DNA of 64,000 nt from Candidatus Pullibacteroides excrementavium (GCA_017694335.1 JADIMZ010000034.1:1-64000), one strand, 5' to 3'; positions 9,070 to 18,582 are shown, counted from the stretch's first letter. The notes: generated by a model from the sequence alone, not told the origin. Translations and numbers: made by a program.

Positions 9070-10179
9070 CTAATACAGATTTTTCGTTAGAAAATCCATG
9101 CTATGCAACCGAAATTCAGACAATTTCGAATTCACTTTCCCCCAATCAATCTCATAAACAGGATTCTTCGAATTCAATTGGTCCCCCACCCCCAAATAAT
9201 GTAATATATCTTGAAGACGAGAAATATTTTTCTGTCCATAGAAAACAGAAAATTTCTTATTGAAAATAAGGGACAATGCCGTTGCGTGAAAAGAGTCAGT
9301 AACAACGAATTCTGCATCATAAATACAACGAACAAAATCAAATGGATCGGCATCCTTTAGATTCTTCTGTGCATAAGGGCACTTCCGTGCAGCATCAATC
9401 GATACTATTTGCAAACCATGTTGAGCAGCCAAACGATGCGACTCCGCTTGAAGCCGAGAATCACTCAAAGACAAATCATAAACAAGAACATATTTTGCCT
9501 GGCCCATATTCTTTTTTCGAGAGATAAACGACAACCATGTATCTACCGGCAAAAGAAATACCGGATCCAAGACCGATGTTCCACAAAAACCCAACCCCTT
9601 CAAAATAGACACTCCTGTAAGTTCCCTAACCGAAATTGCAGAAAATCCACTCAACCAAGTTTGTATCTGCGAATGATATTCTTTCGGAACCTCTGGGATA
9701 GCAAAACTCGCCGCATAGGATATACGTCGAACATCTTCATCTCCAAACTGGAGGAAGTATGCAGGATCCTTTCCATTCGGCAACGCACAGTTCCATATTT
9801 GATCGCTGCCTGCAATATAAACATCAGCTGCTGGAGGGTCAGAAACAAGCTCTTGGTAACTATTATACCTCCGTGTCAAATGCAAATATTGCCTAGTAAA
9901 GGTGTCGAACTTCCTTTTCCTTCCATATGTTGCAAAACGCTTAGGAGCAAAATAACAACAAAGTAAAAATCGGAAAAAAATATTCTTCTTGGCAAGTGTA
10001 TAATATCGAGAGCCGCGAGGAACATACCAAAATTTGTAATGCACCCGCATATAATCCGGCTTGTAATCTATTATCTCTACATCGTACCCCTCCGCAATTA
10101 AATAGGTTTGCAGTGCATATGCCTGCAATGAAGCACCATAATTATATACATCGTGGCAGGTGATAATCTTTATTTTCAT
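9070..10179 (-). CDS. Polysaccharide pyruvyl transferase family protein (copy 2)
   Basis: The 369-residue protein has the family start CHDVYNYGASLQAYALQTYL, the strand AADVYIAGSDQIWN, and the conserved VTDSFHATALSLIF near the C-terminus. Members transfer pyruvate from phosphoenolpyruvate to a sugar as a ketal, giving the polymer negative charge. It overlaps the FrhB-like iron-sulfur gene upstream by 4 nt, and the same pair occurs again just upstream, so this is the second of two modules. The two transferases are clearly related but diverged; different acceptor sugars are possible. Confidence 0.85.
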   Translation of the reverse strand: MKIKIITCHDVYNYGASLQAYALQTYLIAEGYDVEIIDYKPDYMRVHYKFWYVPRGSRYYTLAKKNIFFRFLLCCYFAPKRFATYGRKRKFDTFTRQYLHLTRRYNSYQELVSDPPAADVYIAGSDQIWNCALPNGKDPAYFLQFGDEDVRRISYAASFAIPEVPKEYHSQIQTWLSGFSAISVRELTGVSILKGLGFCGTSVLDPVFLLPVDTWLSFISRKKNMGQAKYVLVYDLSLSDSRLQAESHRLAAQHGLQIVSIDAARKCPYAQKNLKDADPFDFVRCIYDAEFVVTDSFHATALSLIFNKKFSVFYGQKNISRLQDILHYLGVGDQLNSKNPVYEIDWGKVNSKLSEFRLHSMDFLTKNLY

Positions 10180-11363
10180 CTTTTCTGATTAATTTTCAAT
10201 TTAAAAATCCGTTTCACAACGCTACCACAAAAAGCAATAGGATGCTGAAGCCTATATGCCAATTGCTTCCGCCTCCTTGCATTCCGTATTGGTCGGTAAC
10301 ATCTATCAATTGAAGTAAGCGGATTAGACAGCAAACGAGATAGCTTAGCAGACAATGGTCCTTTCGTAGGACTTTTTTCCATCTGCCCCTCAGCAACAAT
10401 ATCGCCATCCATCGCAACCAATATAGAGTTACTAGCCTTCAATACCGATTCACCTCCATCAGAAAAAACTAGAACCGAAGAGACTCCCTCTTCATTAGCC
10501 TTCATGGTTTTCCCCCACATGTCCCCCACACGGATATCCGCAGACGAAATTTTCTTCTTAAATTTACATTGGTAACAGGCTTCCCCCAAACATTCATCAG
10601 AAAAAAACAGTCCATAAAACGAATCACCACAAGAAAGTTGTGAAACATACTCTCCCTTCTCCCCCTCCATTTTTAACCGATACGATTTATGCCATCCCTC
10701 TTTCTTATCTCTCCAATAAACAGAAAAAATAGTCCCTAATTTTTTCTCCACTTTCTGTAAATACTTCTTCCATACGTTCATAGAAGGCACTCCATGGCAA
10801 AAGAAATCCACCAATATAAAATTTTCCTCAATCTTATAGTGACGAATGTATCGCCGAAACGAATCTATCTGACATGGAGTCCCCACCACTAAATACTTCT
10901 CGCTGCGATTTATACTCCGGAACGCATCCACTGTATAACTTTGGATGTATTTACTTCCTATGGATTGTTCCAATTCTGTTACCGAAGAAGCTATATAATG
11001 CTCTGCCCGATGAAACCCGGTGTTATAACGTACCCCCAACACCTTATATCCCTCACCCAACAAATAACGCCCAATTTCAAAAGCCACTCCACCTGACGAA
11101 CATTGACGACGAACTCCCGCATTTTTACTCCATGCTGCATACGATGCCACTACAGAACTGTCAACGGCACACCCTTCATCAGAAAAAGAACAAACCTTGC
11201 GACACAAAGCACAACCAACACATAAATCCAATTTAACAATTTGGGGCTCGTAAAAACCTCTTTCGTTCAAATGTATCTCTATAATCTGCTTTGGACAAAC
11301 AACAGCACACACTCCACAACCAAAGCAATCCCGTATATTTGCAATCGATTTTACCGTATCCAT
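10176..11363 (-). CDS. FrhB-like (coenzyme F420 hydrogenase/dehydrogenase beta subunit domain) iron-sulfur protein (copy 2)
   Basis: The 395-residue protein begins with two ferredoxin [4Fe-4S] motifs (CFGCGVCAVVCPKQ, then CVGCALCRKVC) and continues with FrhB-type N- and C-terminal domains, with an extra cysteine pair in CYQCKFKKKISSADIRVGDM. The family usually binds FAD and moves electrons. Bacteroidota are not known to make F420, so the partner is probably something else. It overlaps the upstream pyruvyl transferase gene by 13 nt and the downstream one by 4 nt, which strongly suggests joint function. What it reduces is unknown. Confidence 0.83.
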   Translation of the reverse strand: MDTVKSIANIRDCFGCGVCAVVCPKQIIEIHLNERGFYEPQIVKLDLCVGCALCRKVCSFSDEGCAVDSSVVASYAAWSKNAGVRRQCSSGGVAFEIGRYLLGEGYKVLGVRYNTGFHRAEHYIASSVTELEQSIGSKYIQSYTVDAFRSINRSEKYLVVGTPCQIDSFRRYIRHYKIEENFILVDFFCHGVPSMNVWKKYLQKVEKKLGTIFSVYWRDKKEGWHKSYRLKMEGEKGEYVSQLSCGDSFYGLFFSDECLGEACYQCKFKKKISSADIRVGDMWGKTMKANEEGVSSVLVFSDGGESVLKASNSILVAMDGDIVAEGQMEKSPTKGPLSAKLSRLLSNPLTSIDRCYRPIRNARRRKQLAYRLQHPIAFCGSVVKRIFKLKINQKR

Positions 11364-12490
11364 TTGTCTAGAAATTCTCTTGACCGTTTTTTTTCTTGAT
11401 TCACAATCCGCAGAATGAAATCCCTGTCAATTCCTTGGGCAGCCAACGTAGCATAGGAAGAAGAGAAATCAATAGGCAACAAATGATTTTCCAAAGAAAA
11501 TGTATGCAACAAATCGACAATTCTACTTCCACGCTTTGATGTCGGACTTATATAAGTATAAAAGTTTTCTGCCCCCATCAGCAGAGAAAATACAGTACAG
11601 TGAAATGAATCTGTCAGAACCATACTAGCTCCTGCCAAATAGCCCAAAAATTCTTTCGGCCCCAAATCATTATCAACCAATACTCCATCTCTCGCCACGT
11701 CTCTATTCTTCAACAAAACTAATTTCATTCCGCTTTCTTTACACAATTGTAAAGCATAATTAACAAGAGACTCATTCCTTTGCAAAAGGAAGACAGCCAT
11801 ATATTTTCCACTTACACTCGGACTTACTGCTATATCTTTCCAATAATCCACATCCAACAAAAATGTAGGGTCAGAGACCCTCACCACGTCCTTTCCATCC
11901 ATAAAACTATCTAGCAGTTCTTTAGCCTGTGTTTCTCGAACTGAAATCGCAGAGTATGTCTCCAAATAGTTTCTGAAATCTGACTTCTCTTTCGGACTCA
12001 ACTCCGTCAATCCAATACTTGTCGCATAGGAAATCTTAACAGAACCCCGAGGAGCAAATGTCAAAAAATAAGGTTTTAGACAATACGGCTGTGCAGGATT
12101 CCAAAGCTGATCACTACCGGAAATATAGACGTCATACAAAGGAGGATCTTTCTCTAACGCCGAAAGCTTATTATAAGCCTTTGAATACTTAATCTGGCGA
12201 TTAAAATCCTCAAATCTCTGCCTTGCAACAGGACTATAAAACTCACTAGCCGGAGAACGACCTAATAGATGTGCAACAACCTTTCTCGCCTTTTTCCTCA
12301 GTGTAAAAGGATTATTCCTGTATGATTTATACTTCCGTTCATACACATAATCTTCATGCACTGGACGATGCACGTCTATAATTTCACAATCTGCTCCACA
12401 TTGCCGTATATATTCATATAAAGCAAAAGCCTGCAAACAAGCCCCATAGTTAGGTGAATTATGTACAGTAACAATCCCTATCTTTTTCAT
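11351..12490 (-). CDS. Polysaccharide pyruvyl transferase family protein (copy 1)
   Basis: A 379-residue paralogue of the gene at 9070-10179, with NSPNYGACLQAFALYEYI at the start, YDVYISGSDQLWNPAQPY at about 125-142, and VLTDSFHCTVFSLLM near the C-terminus. It should modify a sugar of the polysaccharide with a pyruvyl group, or carry out a related transfer. It starts 1 nt after the stop of the FrhB-like gene upstream and overlaps the next FrhB-like gene, so these four genes form a tight alternating block. Confidence 0.85.
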   Translation of the reverse strand: MKKIGIVTVHNSPNYGACLQAFALYEYIRQCGADCEIIDVHRPVHEDYVYERKYKSYRNNPFTLRKKARKVVAHLLGRSPASEFYSPVARQRFEDFNRQIKYSKAYNKLSALEKDPPLYDVYISGSDQLWNPAQPYCLKPYFLTFAPRGSVKISYATSIGLTELSPKEKSDFRNYLETYSAISVRETQAKELLDSFMDGKDVVRVSDPTFLLDVDYWKDIAVSPSVSGKYMAVFLLQRNESLVNYALQLCKESGMKLVLLKNRDVARDGVLVDNDLGPKEFLGYLAGASMVLTDSFHCTVFSLLMGAENFYTYISPTSKRGSRIVDLLHTFSLENHLLPIDFSSSYATLAAQGIDRDFILRIVNQEKKRSREFLDKWIR

Positions 12491-12491
12491 A

Positions 12492-13676
12492 TCACCTTAC
12501 ACTTTTAAGTATCTTCCGAACAACCCGTAGTGGAAGCCTTGAGATTCCTCTAATCCGTTCGCCCAACAAACCCTTTACCATAAGTGGTCGTACCGCTTTT
12601 TCAAAATCACAAGCATTCCTCTGCATTGTTTTCTCAAATGCAAAACGCTTTTTAGTTTTTGAAGTCGGCCTTCTCAATTGTCCATTACCAGCAATAGCTT
12701 CTTCAACAGGTCGCTCTACAGCAAAAACAGAATTCTGCTGAATCAATTGTTTTATCATGGCAGCTCCTCTATTCGTATTGACCAATACACAAGAAATATT
12801 ACCACGCCTATAAGGAAATGGAATATGTCTACCCAAACCCGGATAATCCGCCAAAGAGATATCCCCTACTCGTTCTTTCCTTGCAAATGGACAGTGATAA
12901 CAATTCTCTCGATAGGAAATCCACCGGTGATAAGCATATTGGTATGTATCCCCATCTTTCGTTCGTTTTGAATAAAAAGTGTTCCCATCCTTATCTTTTA
13001 CCGAAAATGTAAAAGTACCCGTTCCAAAAGCAGGATCCCGAAAAGACACCTCGAACGCCTTCTTGCTCTCCCTTTTTTCGATATTCCTCACATGTTGCAA
13101 CAAGTATCTGTGCGGCGTAGTACCATGGCAAACAATATCCACATAAAACAAGTCAGGTGTATCTCGAAACACTTTCCGAATCGCTGCAATTTGGCATGGC
13201 AAGCCTATCACCATAGCTTTACCCTTCCCTTTCAACAATTTCTGTATATCCGGATACAATTTATAGGCGGTACTAAAAATATACTTCGAATTCCTAAACC
13301 GTTCCGTAGCAGTCAAATCATTCGTCAACTCCAAACGGACACTAAAATCGTCTTGTTGAGCAGCCCCTACGATACTCCATCCACTCCGTATCGCATCCCT
13401 ATATAGTTCCGATGCAAGACCTCCTGACGCGCTATGCGTTTCTGTAAAAGAATCCAAACTCCTTGCAGCAAAAACCTTTTCTGGTGCATGAAGCTTACAT
13501 GCACTCAGTATTGGGCACACAGACATACACCGATTGCATTCCACACAATTAGAAGAATCAATAACAGGCAAAATAACGCCCATTGAATCTTCTTCCATCA
13601 CAATGCAATTCCGAGAACAAATGAAAGCACAAGCACCGCACCCTGTACAATGTTCCTTTGAGGGTAAAGATATCAT
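12492..13676 (-). CDS. FrhB-like iron-sulfur protein (copy 1)
   Basis: The 394-residue protein has the same plan as the gene at 10176-11363: two N-terminal [4Fe-4S] motifs (CTGCGACAFICSRNC and CVECNRCMSVCP), an FrhB-type flavin domain and a further cysteine pair in NCYHCPFARKERVGDISL. It should be a flavin/iron-sulfur electron carrier serving the neighbouring pyruvyl transferase. It starts 1 nt after the flippase gene stop. Identity to the second copy is modest by eye, so the duplication is old or the modules came from different sources. Confidence 0.83.
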   Translation of the reverse strand: MISLPSKEHCTGCGACAFICSRNCIVMEEDSMGVILPVIDSSNCVECNRCMSVCPILSACKLHAPEKVFAARSLDSFTETHSASGGLASELYRDAIRSGWSIVGAAQQDDFSVRLELTNDLTATERFRNSKYIFSTAYKLYPDIQKLLKGKGKAMVIGLPCQIAAIRKVFRDTPDLFYVDIVCHGTTPHRYLLQHVRNIEKRESKKAFEVSFRDPAFGTGTFTFSVKDKDGNTFYSKRTKDGDTYQYAYHRWISYRENCYHCPFARKERVGDISLADYPGLGRHIPFPYRRGNISCVLVNTNRGAAMIKQLIQQNSVFAVERPVEEAIAGNGQLRRPTSKTKKRFAFEKTMQRNACDFEKAVRPLMVKGLLGERIRGISRLPLRVVRKILKSVR

Positions 13677-15230
13677 TTAACTCCTTTTTACGAATCTCCG
13701 AATCAAATTTTGACGAATTTTCCGACGTTCTTCCGAATCAAATCCTAACAAATACGCAAAAAACAAGACACTAACCACACTAACAACACACACAAGCACC
13801 GTTGAAAGCACCGAGGAATCTAATATTCCATGTAAATACCATGGTAAGATACAAGCCACACCCGCCACAAGCATAGAACGAAAAACAACTTGAACCGCAT
13901 AACGGGCAAAAGGGAGTCCCGTCTGTTTGGAAGCTATCAACAAACGAACAAATAGACTTATAATACTCAAACACAAAGACACCAAAAACACAGCCACAGG
14001 AGAACTTCCCATTTTCAAAAACACATAAGAAATCGGCAAAGTCATAATCATAATCATACCCACGCAAATCTGGTACAACCTATTATTCCCCGTGGCGTGT
14101 ATAGCTGTCATCAAAGGGGTTGACATGGCATCTATAGCTGTTATCATTATTATCAAACGCACAAAAACAACCACGTATTGAGGTTCTTGTCCAAGCCAAA
14201 GATTAATTATCATTGGGGCTTCTACAATCAACGGCAGGGAAATCAACAGTATCAAGAAGAACGCCATTTTAGAAGAATTAATAACTAACCTGTAAAAATT
14301 CTCCATATCTCCTTGCGCATAATATTTTGTTATCTGAGGTCTTACCGCTGTATAAAAATTTGAAAAGAAAGACCCAACAACACCGTTTACCTGATAGGCA
14401 ATTCCTCGTGACGCATTTACAGACGGTCCAAAAAACATATTAATTAACATATTCAAACCCTGTCCTTTTGCAACTCCAGAAAAAGCCCCGAACAAATTCC
14501 ATCCAGAATATGATGCCAACTGCTTAAACAGAGATTTGTCCCAATAAAAACAATAACGAGACTCTGCAAAATGGCGCACACTATATATATGATAAATAAG
14601 TGTTACCACAAATGAACTCAAAAAGGTCAAAAAGCCATACACAATTAACCGGTCCATCGGTATCACTAACAACAAATAAACTATCAACAGCTTTAATACA
14701 GCTTCAATAATTCCCACATAAGCATAAACATTCATCCGCTCATGTGCAGTAATCATAGCCATATAAGGATTGTTCAGCAATGTACAGATACAAGAAAGGA
14801 TTGCAAATTGATAAACCCAATTAGCCGCTTGCATCCTCTCAGGCGGTATGACCAAATATGTATTTACGAACCAAAGGCCGACAGTCTCTCCTAAACTCAA
14901 AACAAGCACCGAAAGCCCAATAAATATGCTCATACACAGACTAAAGGTTTGTCTGAGCCCTTGGTAATCTTTTTTCCCCAATGCAAAGGTAAGATAACGT
15001 TGTGTCGATACAGACATCGCGCCGTTCACGACATTCATCATTACAACAACGCCTGCTACCACATTGAAAATACCATAATCTGTGACTCCTAATGTAGATA
15101 GTACAACCCTGCTAGTGTACAATGACACTAACATGACTATAAACATCCTGATATACAGAAATACAGTATTTTTGAATATCCGTTTATCGTTTTCTTTTAC
15201 ACTCTGTTCCTGCACAATTCCTCCTTGCAC
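13677..15230 (-). CDS. Wzx-type oligosaccharide flippase (MATE/MOP superfamily)
   Basis: The 517-residue protein has about 12-14 hydrophobic helices and the N-terminal signature of polysaccharide flippases (YTSRVVLSTLGVTDYGIFNV). It should move the undecaprenyl-linked repeat from the cytoplasmic to the periplasmic face of the inner membrane. It is the first gene after the acetyltransferase at 15259 and lies directly before the FrhB/pyruvyl block. The first ATG used here gives a hydrophilic N-terminus of about 17 residues before the first helix. Confidence 0.87.
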   Translation of the reverse strand: MQGGIVQEQSVKENDKRIFKNTVFLYIRMFIVMLVSLYTSRVVLSTLGVTDYGIFNVVAGVVVMMNVVNGAMSVSTQRYLTFALGKKDYQGLRQTFSLCMSIFIGLSVLVLSLGETVGLWFVNTYLVIPPERMQAANWVYQFAILSCICTLLNNPYMAMITAHERMNVYAYVGIIEAVLKLLIVYLLLVIPMDRLIVYGFLTFLSSFVVTLIYHIYSVRHFAESRYCFYWDKSLFKQLASYSGWNLFGAFSGVAKGQGLNMLINMFFGPSVNASRGIAYQVNGVVGSFFSNFYTAVRPQITKYYAQGDMENFYRLVINSSKMAFFLILLISLPLIVEAPMIINLWLGQEPQYVVVFVRLIIMITAIDAMSTPLMTAIHATGNNRLYQICVGMIMIMTLPISYVFLKMGSSPVAVFLVSLCLSIISLFVRLLIASKQTGLPFARYAVQVVFRSMLVAGVACILPWYLHGILDSSVLSTVLVCVVSVVSVLFFAYLLGFDSEERRKIRQNLIRRFVKRS

Positions 15231-15258
15231 GCCGCCATCAAGTTTCCTTCAAATTACA

Positions 15259-15816
15259 CTATGCATTGTGCCATCTTCTTCCGACAAACCTGCCAGGGTC
15301 ATTATAATTCAGCACCTTTGCCGGTACTCCTCCCACCGTAGCATTGTCCGGCACATCTTTCACCACCACGGCACCTGCCGCTATCGTAGCATTGTCGCCT
15401 ATATGCACATCCTCCACAATAGAAACATGCGGGCCTATGTACACATTGTCCCCTATGACCGCAGGAGTCCGCTTATTGGTTCCTATTGACAAAAACTGGC
15501 TTATATTGACATTATTCCCTATCACAGTCCCACCATTGATAATAATACCAACACCATGACCGATATAAAATCCGTAACCAATTTTTGTACCTGCCGGAAT
15601 CTGGATACCGTATTTTCGTGTAAGACGAAGATGTTTCCACATAGCAAAGTAATACCAAGGATTCTTATTCTTCTTCGATGCCAACCGAAACCAAAAACTG
15701 TAAACAAAACAATGATTCCTGACCGTCATTATCTGCCAAATCAAATCCCATCGACTGGGATTTTTCCCGTAATAACGGTAATAATCACTATATATATATT
15801 TGAAAATCTCGTTCAT
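15259..15816 (-). CDS. Serine acetyltransferase-like hexapeptide acetyltransferase
   Basis: A 185-residue protein ending in the CysE/SatA-type hexapeptide fold: GYGFYIGHGVGIIINGGTVI with the catalytic histidine of the GHG motif, then a short C-terminal tail VLNYNDPGRF. In a polysaccharide locus it more likely acetylates a sugar than serine. I start at MNEIFKYIYSDYYRYYG (15816), which has AGGAGG about 10 nt upstream; the longer frame would run into the decayed ATPase gene. It is the rightmost gene of the AT-rich block. Confidence 0.83.
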   Translation of the reverse strand: MNEIFKYIYSDYYRYYGKNPSRWDLIWQIMTVRNHCFVYSFWFRLASKKNKNPWYYFAMWKHLRLTRKYGIQIPAGTKIGYGFYIGHGVGIIINGGTVIGNNVNISQFLSIGTNKRTPAVIGDNVYIGPHVSIVEDVHIGDNATIAAGAVVVKDVPDNATVGGVPAKVLNYNDPGRFVGRRWHNA

Positions 15817-15842
15817 TGCCTTTTTCCCTCCTGAATAAGACC

Positions 15843-16861
15843 TCAACAACCTTCCTCTATCTTCCACGACCCAAGCGTATGCTTCTCCATGTCGAAACCT
15901 ATCCCCACTTTCACCACCGGAAGCCCACAAAGGGCGAAGCGCTCCGGATAATCCTTGAAATTGATTTGCCCCATAGCCGCATCGGCATCCTTGCCCAATT
16001 TCAACTCCATCACATACAGCTTGCTTGCTGTCCGCAGTACCAAGTCAACCCGGCCTCGCGGGATCCGGATCTCCACATCCCCAGAAGCCCCCAACAGGCT
16101 AAAAATGATGTACAAGACTTGCTGGTAATGCCCCTCATAATCCGTGTTATCGCAATAAGGCACCGAAGACAAAAAGCTTTGGAGCAGCCGCAAAGCCGCT
16201 TCCATATCGTCACGCCTTATTGCCTCCGACATCTTGGCAACCATCGTATTACCCCCCATGGAAGCCCCCGCTACATACACCGGCAATAGGCTCCGCATCA
16301 ACCCAATACGTACTTCCCGGTTGGGTATCCCCAAAGTATAAAGTTCCGAACCTGCGTCATACCCCTTGATGGTCACATAGCCGCTCTGGTAAAGCAACGG
16401 CACAAGGCTTGTCATCCGCTCGGCTGGCATGTCGAAATCCTCCCGCATGGCCTCCACCGAAGCTCCCAACTGAGCGGGAACAACCTGGAATTTCCGCATC
16501 ATCTCCAACAAATAAGTCGGAGTTCCACTTCCAAACCAATACGCCTCGATACGCCCGTCTGAAAAGGCATTGAGTGCAGAACCGGATAAGCCGTCCATTC
16601 CGTTTCCAGCTTCTCGATGGCCAAGCCTGAAAAAAGCTCCCTCTGCCCCGAAAAATAAGCCTGCAAGGTGGACACCAACAAAGACTTCCCGAAACGGCGG
16701 GGCCGTCCTAAAAAAAGATACTTGGCATCGGCATGGGCAAGACGGAAAACAAGCTCCGTCTTGTCCACATACACATACCCTTTGGTCCTGATCTCGGAAA
16801 AGGTCTGTATCCCTATCGGGTAACGTCTCCTCGGCATGTTTTGGGAAGTCTGCAAATCCAT
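15843..16861 (-). pseudogene. Decayed AAA-ATPase/PD-(D/E)XK nuclease gene (internal deletion plus frameshift)
   Basis: Two frames together match the intact gene at 18579-20156. The first (from 16861) keeps the N-terminus with [14 protein letters not shown] up to [10 protein letters not shown]; the second keeps [19 protein letters not shown] through the C-terminal nuclease with DLVLRTASKLYVMELKLGKD. The junction near 16571-16582 removes about 190 codons, including the Walker B block (LIDEYDAPLL in the intact copy), and shifts frame. The gene cannot make a working ATPase; a free C-terminal nuclease fragment is conceivable. A TATCTTTG promoter box remains upstream at 16882-16889. Confidence 0.85.
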
Positions 16862-16881
16862 GACGTTATTGTGTTTACCCG

Positions 16882-16889
16882 CAAAGATA
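16882..16889 (-). promoter_or_regulatory. TATCTTTG promoter box of the decayed ATPase gene
   Basis: On the minus strand the box TATCTTTG matches the Bacteroidota -7 consensus TAnnTTTG and lies about 20 nt before the ATG at 16861, at the very end of the UDP-sugar dehydrogenase gene. I see no clear -33 element, so its strength is uncertain. Confidence 0.5.
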
Positions 16890-16891
16890 AA

Positions 16892-18097
16892 CTACTTCCT
16901 GTAGATCCCGCAAAAGTCCAAGATTACCTTGTCCTCGGTCCAGGGCAGGGTCTTGAACGGGTCGTGGGCCACCAGCATCACCACGATATCGGCCTTTTCG
17001 TAAGCTTCCTTGTAATCGGTCAGTTTGAACACATTGTGCGAAGCCACATTGGGTTCCACCACCAAGATGTCTGCATTGTTGCAGGATTGCATCACCTTGG
17101 TCACGATATACTTGGCAGGAGATTCCCGCAAATCGTCGATATTGGGTTTGAACGCCAAGCCCATCATGGCCACACAAGGCTTGCGATGGTGTTCCAATTC
17201 AAACTTCAACATGGCGTTCTGCACCTTTTCTGCGCACCAGAACGACTTATAGTTATTGATTTCACGGGCATCCCCAATCAGCTTCGATTCTGCCGGGAAG
17301 TCGGCGGTGATGAAATAGGGATCCACTGCAATGCAATGGCCACCCACACCGCAGCCGGGTTGCAAAATATTGACACGCGGATGCTTGTTGGCCAAGTTAA
17401 TCAATTCCCAGACATTGATACCCGCCTTGTCGCAAATCAACGAAAGCTCGTTGGCAAAGGCAATCTGCACATCGCGCGAAGAGTTCTCGGTCAGCTTGCA
17501 CATCTCGGCGGTCTTGCAATTGGTCCGGTGCAAAGTGCCTTGCACAAACTGGCTATAGAATGCAATAGCCTTGTCGGTCGATTCGGGATTCATCCCGCCG
17601 ATAACACGGTCGTTATGCACCAATTCGTAAATCACATTGCCGGGCAACACCCGTTCGGGACAGTAGGCAATATAAATCTTGCCTTGCAGCTCGGGCCTTT
17701 CGGCAAAGATCAAGTCCTTCATCTTGTCGGTAGTACCTACCGGAGAGGTGGATTCAATCACATACAGGTCACCTTCTTTCAAGAAAGGAATCACCGCCCG
17801 GGTAGCAGCCTCTACATAAGAGATATCCGGCTCGTGGTTGCCTTTGAACGGGGTAGGCACTACCATGAAGTAGGCATCGCTCGTCTCGGGCTTCCCCATG
17901 GCTCGCAAAGCTCCGGATTTCACTACTTCCTGAAGCATGCTTTCCAATCCCGGCTCGATGATATGCAATTCGCCCCGGTTAGTCTTCTCCACTACGGAGG
18001 GGTTCACATCCACCCCTACTACTTCCACGCCGTGTTTGGCGGCGATAATGGCGGTGGGCAATCCAATGTAGCCCAAACCCATAAAACAAGCTTTCAT
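16892..18097 (-). CDS. wecC: UDP-N-acetyl-D-mannosaminuronate-type UDP-sugar dehydrogenase
   Basis: The 401-residue protein is a UDP-glucose/UDP-ManNAc 6-dehydrogenase: Rossmann motif GLGYIGLP at residues 7-14, and the active-site stretch QPGCGVGGHCIAVDPYF with the catalytic cysteine at about 255. It oxidises C6 of a UDP-sugar to a uronate with two NAD+. The N-terminus resembles WecC (UDP-ManNAc dehydrogenase) more than UDP-glucose dehydrogenase. No UDP-GlcNAc 2-epimerase (WecB) is visible in the window. It starts 12 nt after the small gene at 18110 and may be transcribed with the ATPase cassette. Confidence 0.85.
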   Translation of the reverse strand: MKACFMGLGYIGLPTAIIAAKHGVEVVGVDVNPSVVEKTNRGELHIIEPGLESMLQEVVKSGALRAMGKPETSDAYFMVVPTPFKGNHEPDISYVEAATRAVIPFLKEGDLYVIESTSPVGTTDKMKDLIFAERPELQGKIYIAYCPERVLPGNVIYELVHNDRVIGGMNPESTDKAIAFYSQFVQGTLHRTNCKTAEMCKLTENSSRDVQIAFANELSLICDKAGINVWELINLANKHPRVNILQPGCGVGGHCIAVDPYFITADFPAESKLIGDAREINNYKSFWCAEKVQNAMLKFELEHHRKPCVAMMGLAFKPNIDDLRESPAKYIVTKVMQSCNNADILVVEPNVASHNVFKLTDYKEAYEKADIVVMLVAHDPFKTLPWTEDKVILDFCGIYRK

Positions 18098-18109
18098 ATT
18101 AATATGGTT

Positions 18110-18295
18110 TTACTTTATCCATTTCTGCAGACGTTCCTTTACATCACGCAAGGTTTCCACTTTATAAGCATCCACTGTCAGGGGCAACGCGATTTCCAAA
18201 GCCTCCAAAGCTTCATCGATTCGGGACAGATGCTTCTCGCAAATCTCGAATTCTCGCTGTATGCGTTCGGATAACTCTTGCTTTTTTCCTGTCAT
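18110..18295 (-). CDS. Small helical protein coupled to a minimal nucleotidyltransferase
   Basis: A 61-residue, highly charged, probably all-helical protein (KKQELSERIQREFEICEKHL, then LEALEIALPL). Its ATG overlaps the TGA of the nucleotidyltransferase gene by 4 nt (18292-18295), so it is translationally coupled. Position and size suggest a partner of the MNT enzyme, as in MNT/HEPN pairs, but it is too short for a normal HEPN domain and lacks an R-x4-6-H motif. I do not recognise the family; function is unknown. Confidence 0.6.
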   Translation of the reverse strand: MTGKKQELSERIQREFEICEKHLSRIDEALEALEIALPLTVDAYKVETLRDVKERLQKWIK

Positions 18296-18582
18296 ACCAA
18301 TCTTATTCCTGTATCCAAGGCGGTTCGAACCACGGGGGAGTCCTCATCGCCGCCCACAATATCTATCTTCTGGTCGCCCAAACGCATCTTCAGACGGGTT
18401 TTCATCAAAACACGATCCAAAACGCTTTGCTTCCCATATGGCGTACAGACAAGGAGGTCTATGTCTCCGCCCCGTTTGGTATCGTCTATGCGCGAACCGA
18501 AAAGATAAACAGATACTTCCGGGCCGAATATCTCCTGGGCTGTCTGGACAATGGTCTTTATTTCTGTAGCGTTAAGCCTCAT
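18292..18582 (-). CDS. Minimal nucleotidyltransferase (MNT) domain protein
   Basis: The 96-residue protein is a pol-beta-type minimal nucleotidyltransferase: YLFGSRIDDTKRGGDIDLLV holds the GSR helix and the two metal-binding aspartates, and KIDIVGG supplies the third acidic position. MNT enzymes typically transfer AMP to a partner and often occur in toxin-antitoxin pairs. I start at MRLNATEIKTIVQ (18582), because this ATG overlaps the TGA of the ATPase gene by 4 nt; a longer frame to 18612 lies inside that gene. Its direct coupling to an AAA-ATPase/nuclease gene is unusual. Confidence 0.78.
   Translation of the reverse strand: MRLNATEIKTIVQTAQEIFGPEVSVYLFGSRIDDTKRGGDIDLLVCTPYGKQSVLDRVLMKTRLKMRLGDQKIDIVGGDEDSPVVRTALDTGIRLV

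Noticed and set aside
18110-18295. A HEPN toxin next to the MNT gene
   Set aside because: The protein is only 61 residues and lacks the R-x4-6-H motif, so naming it HEPN is not supported.
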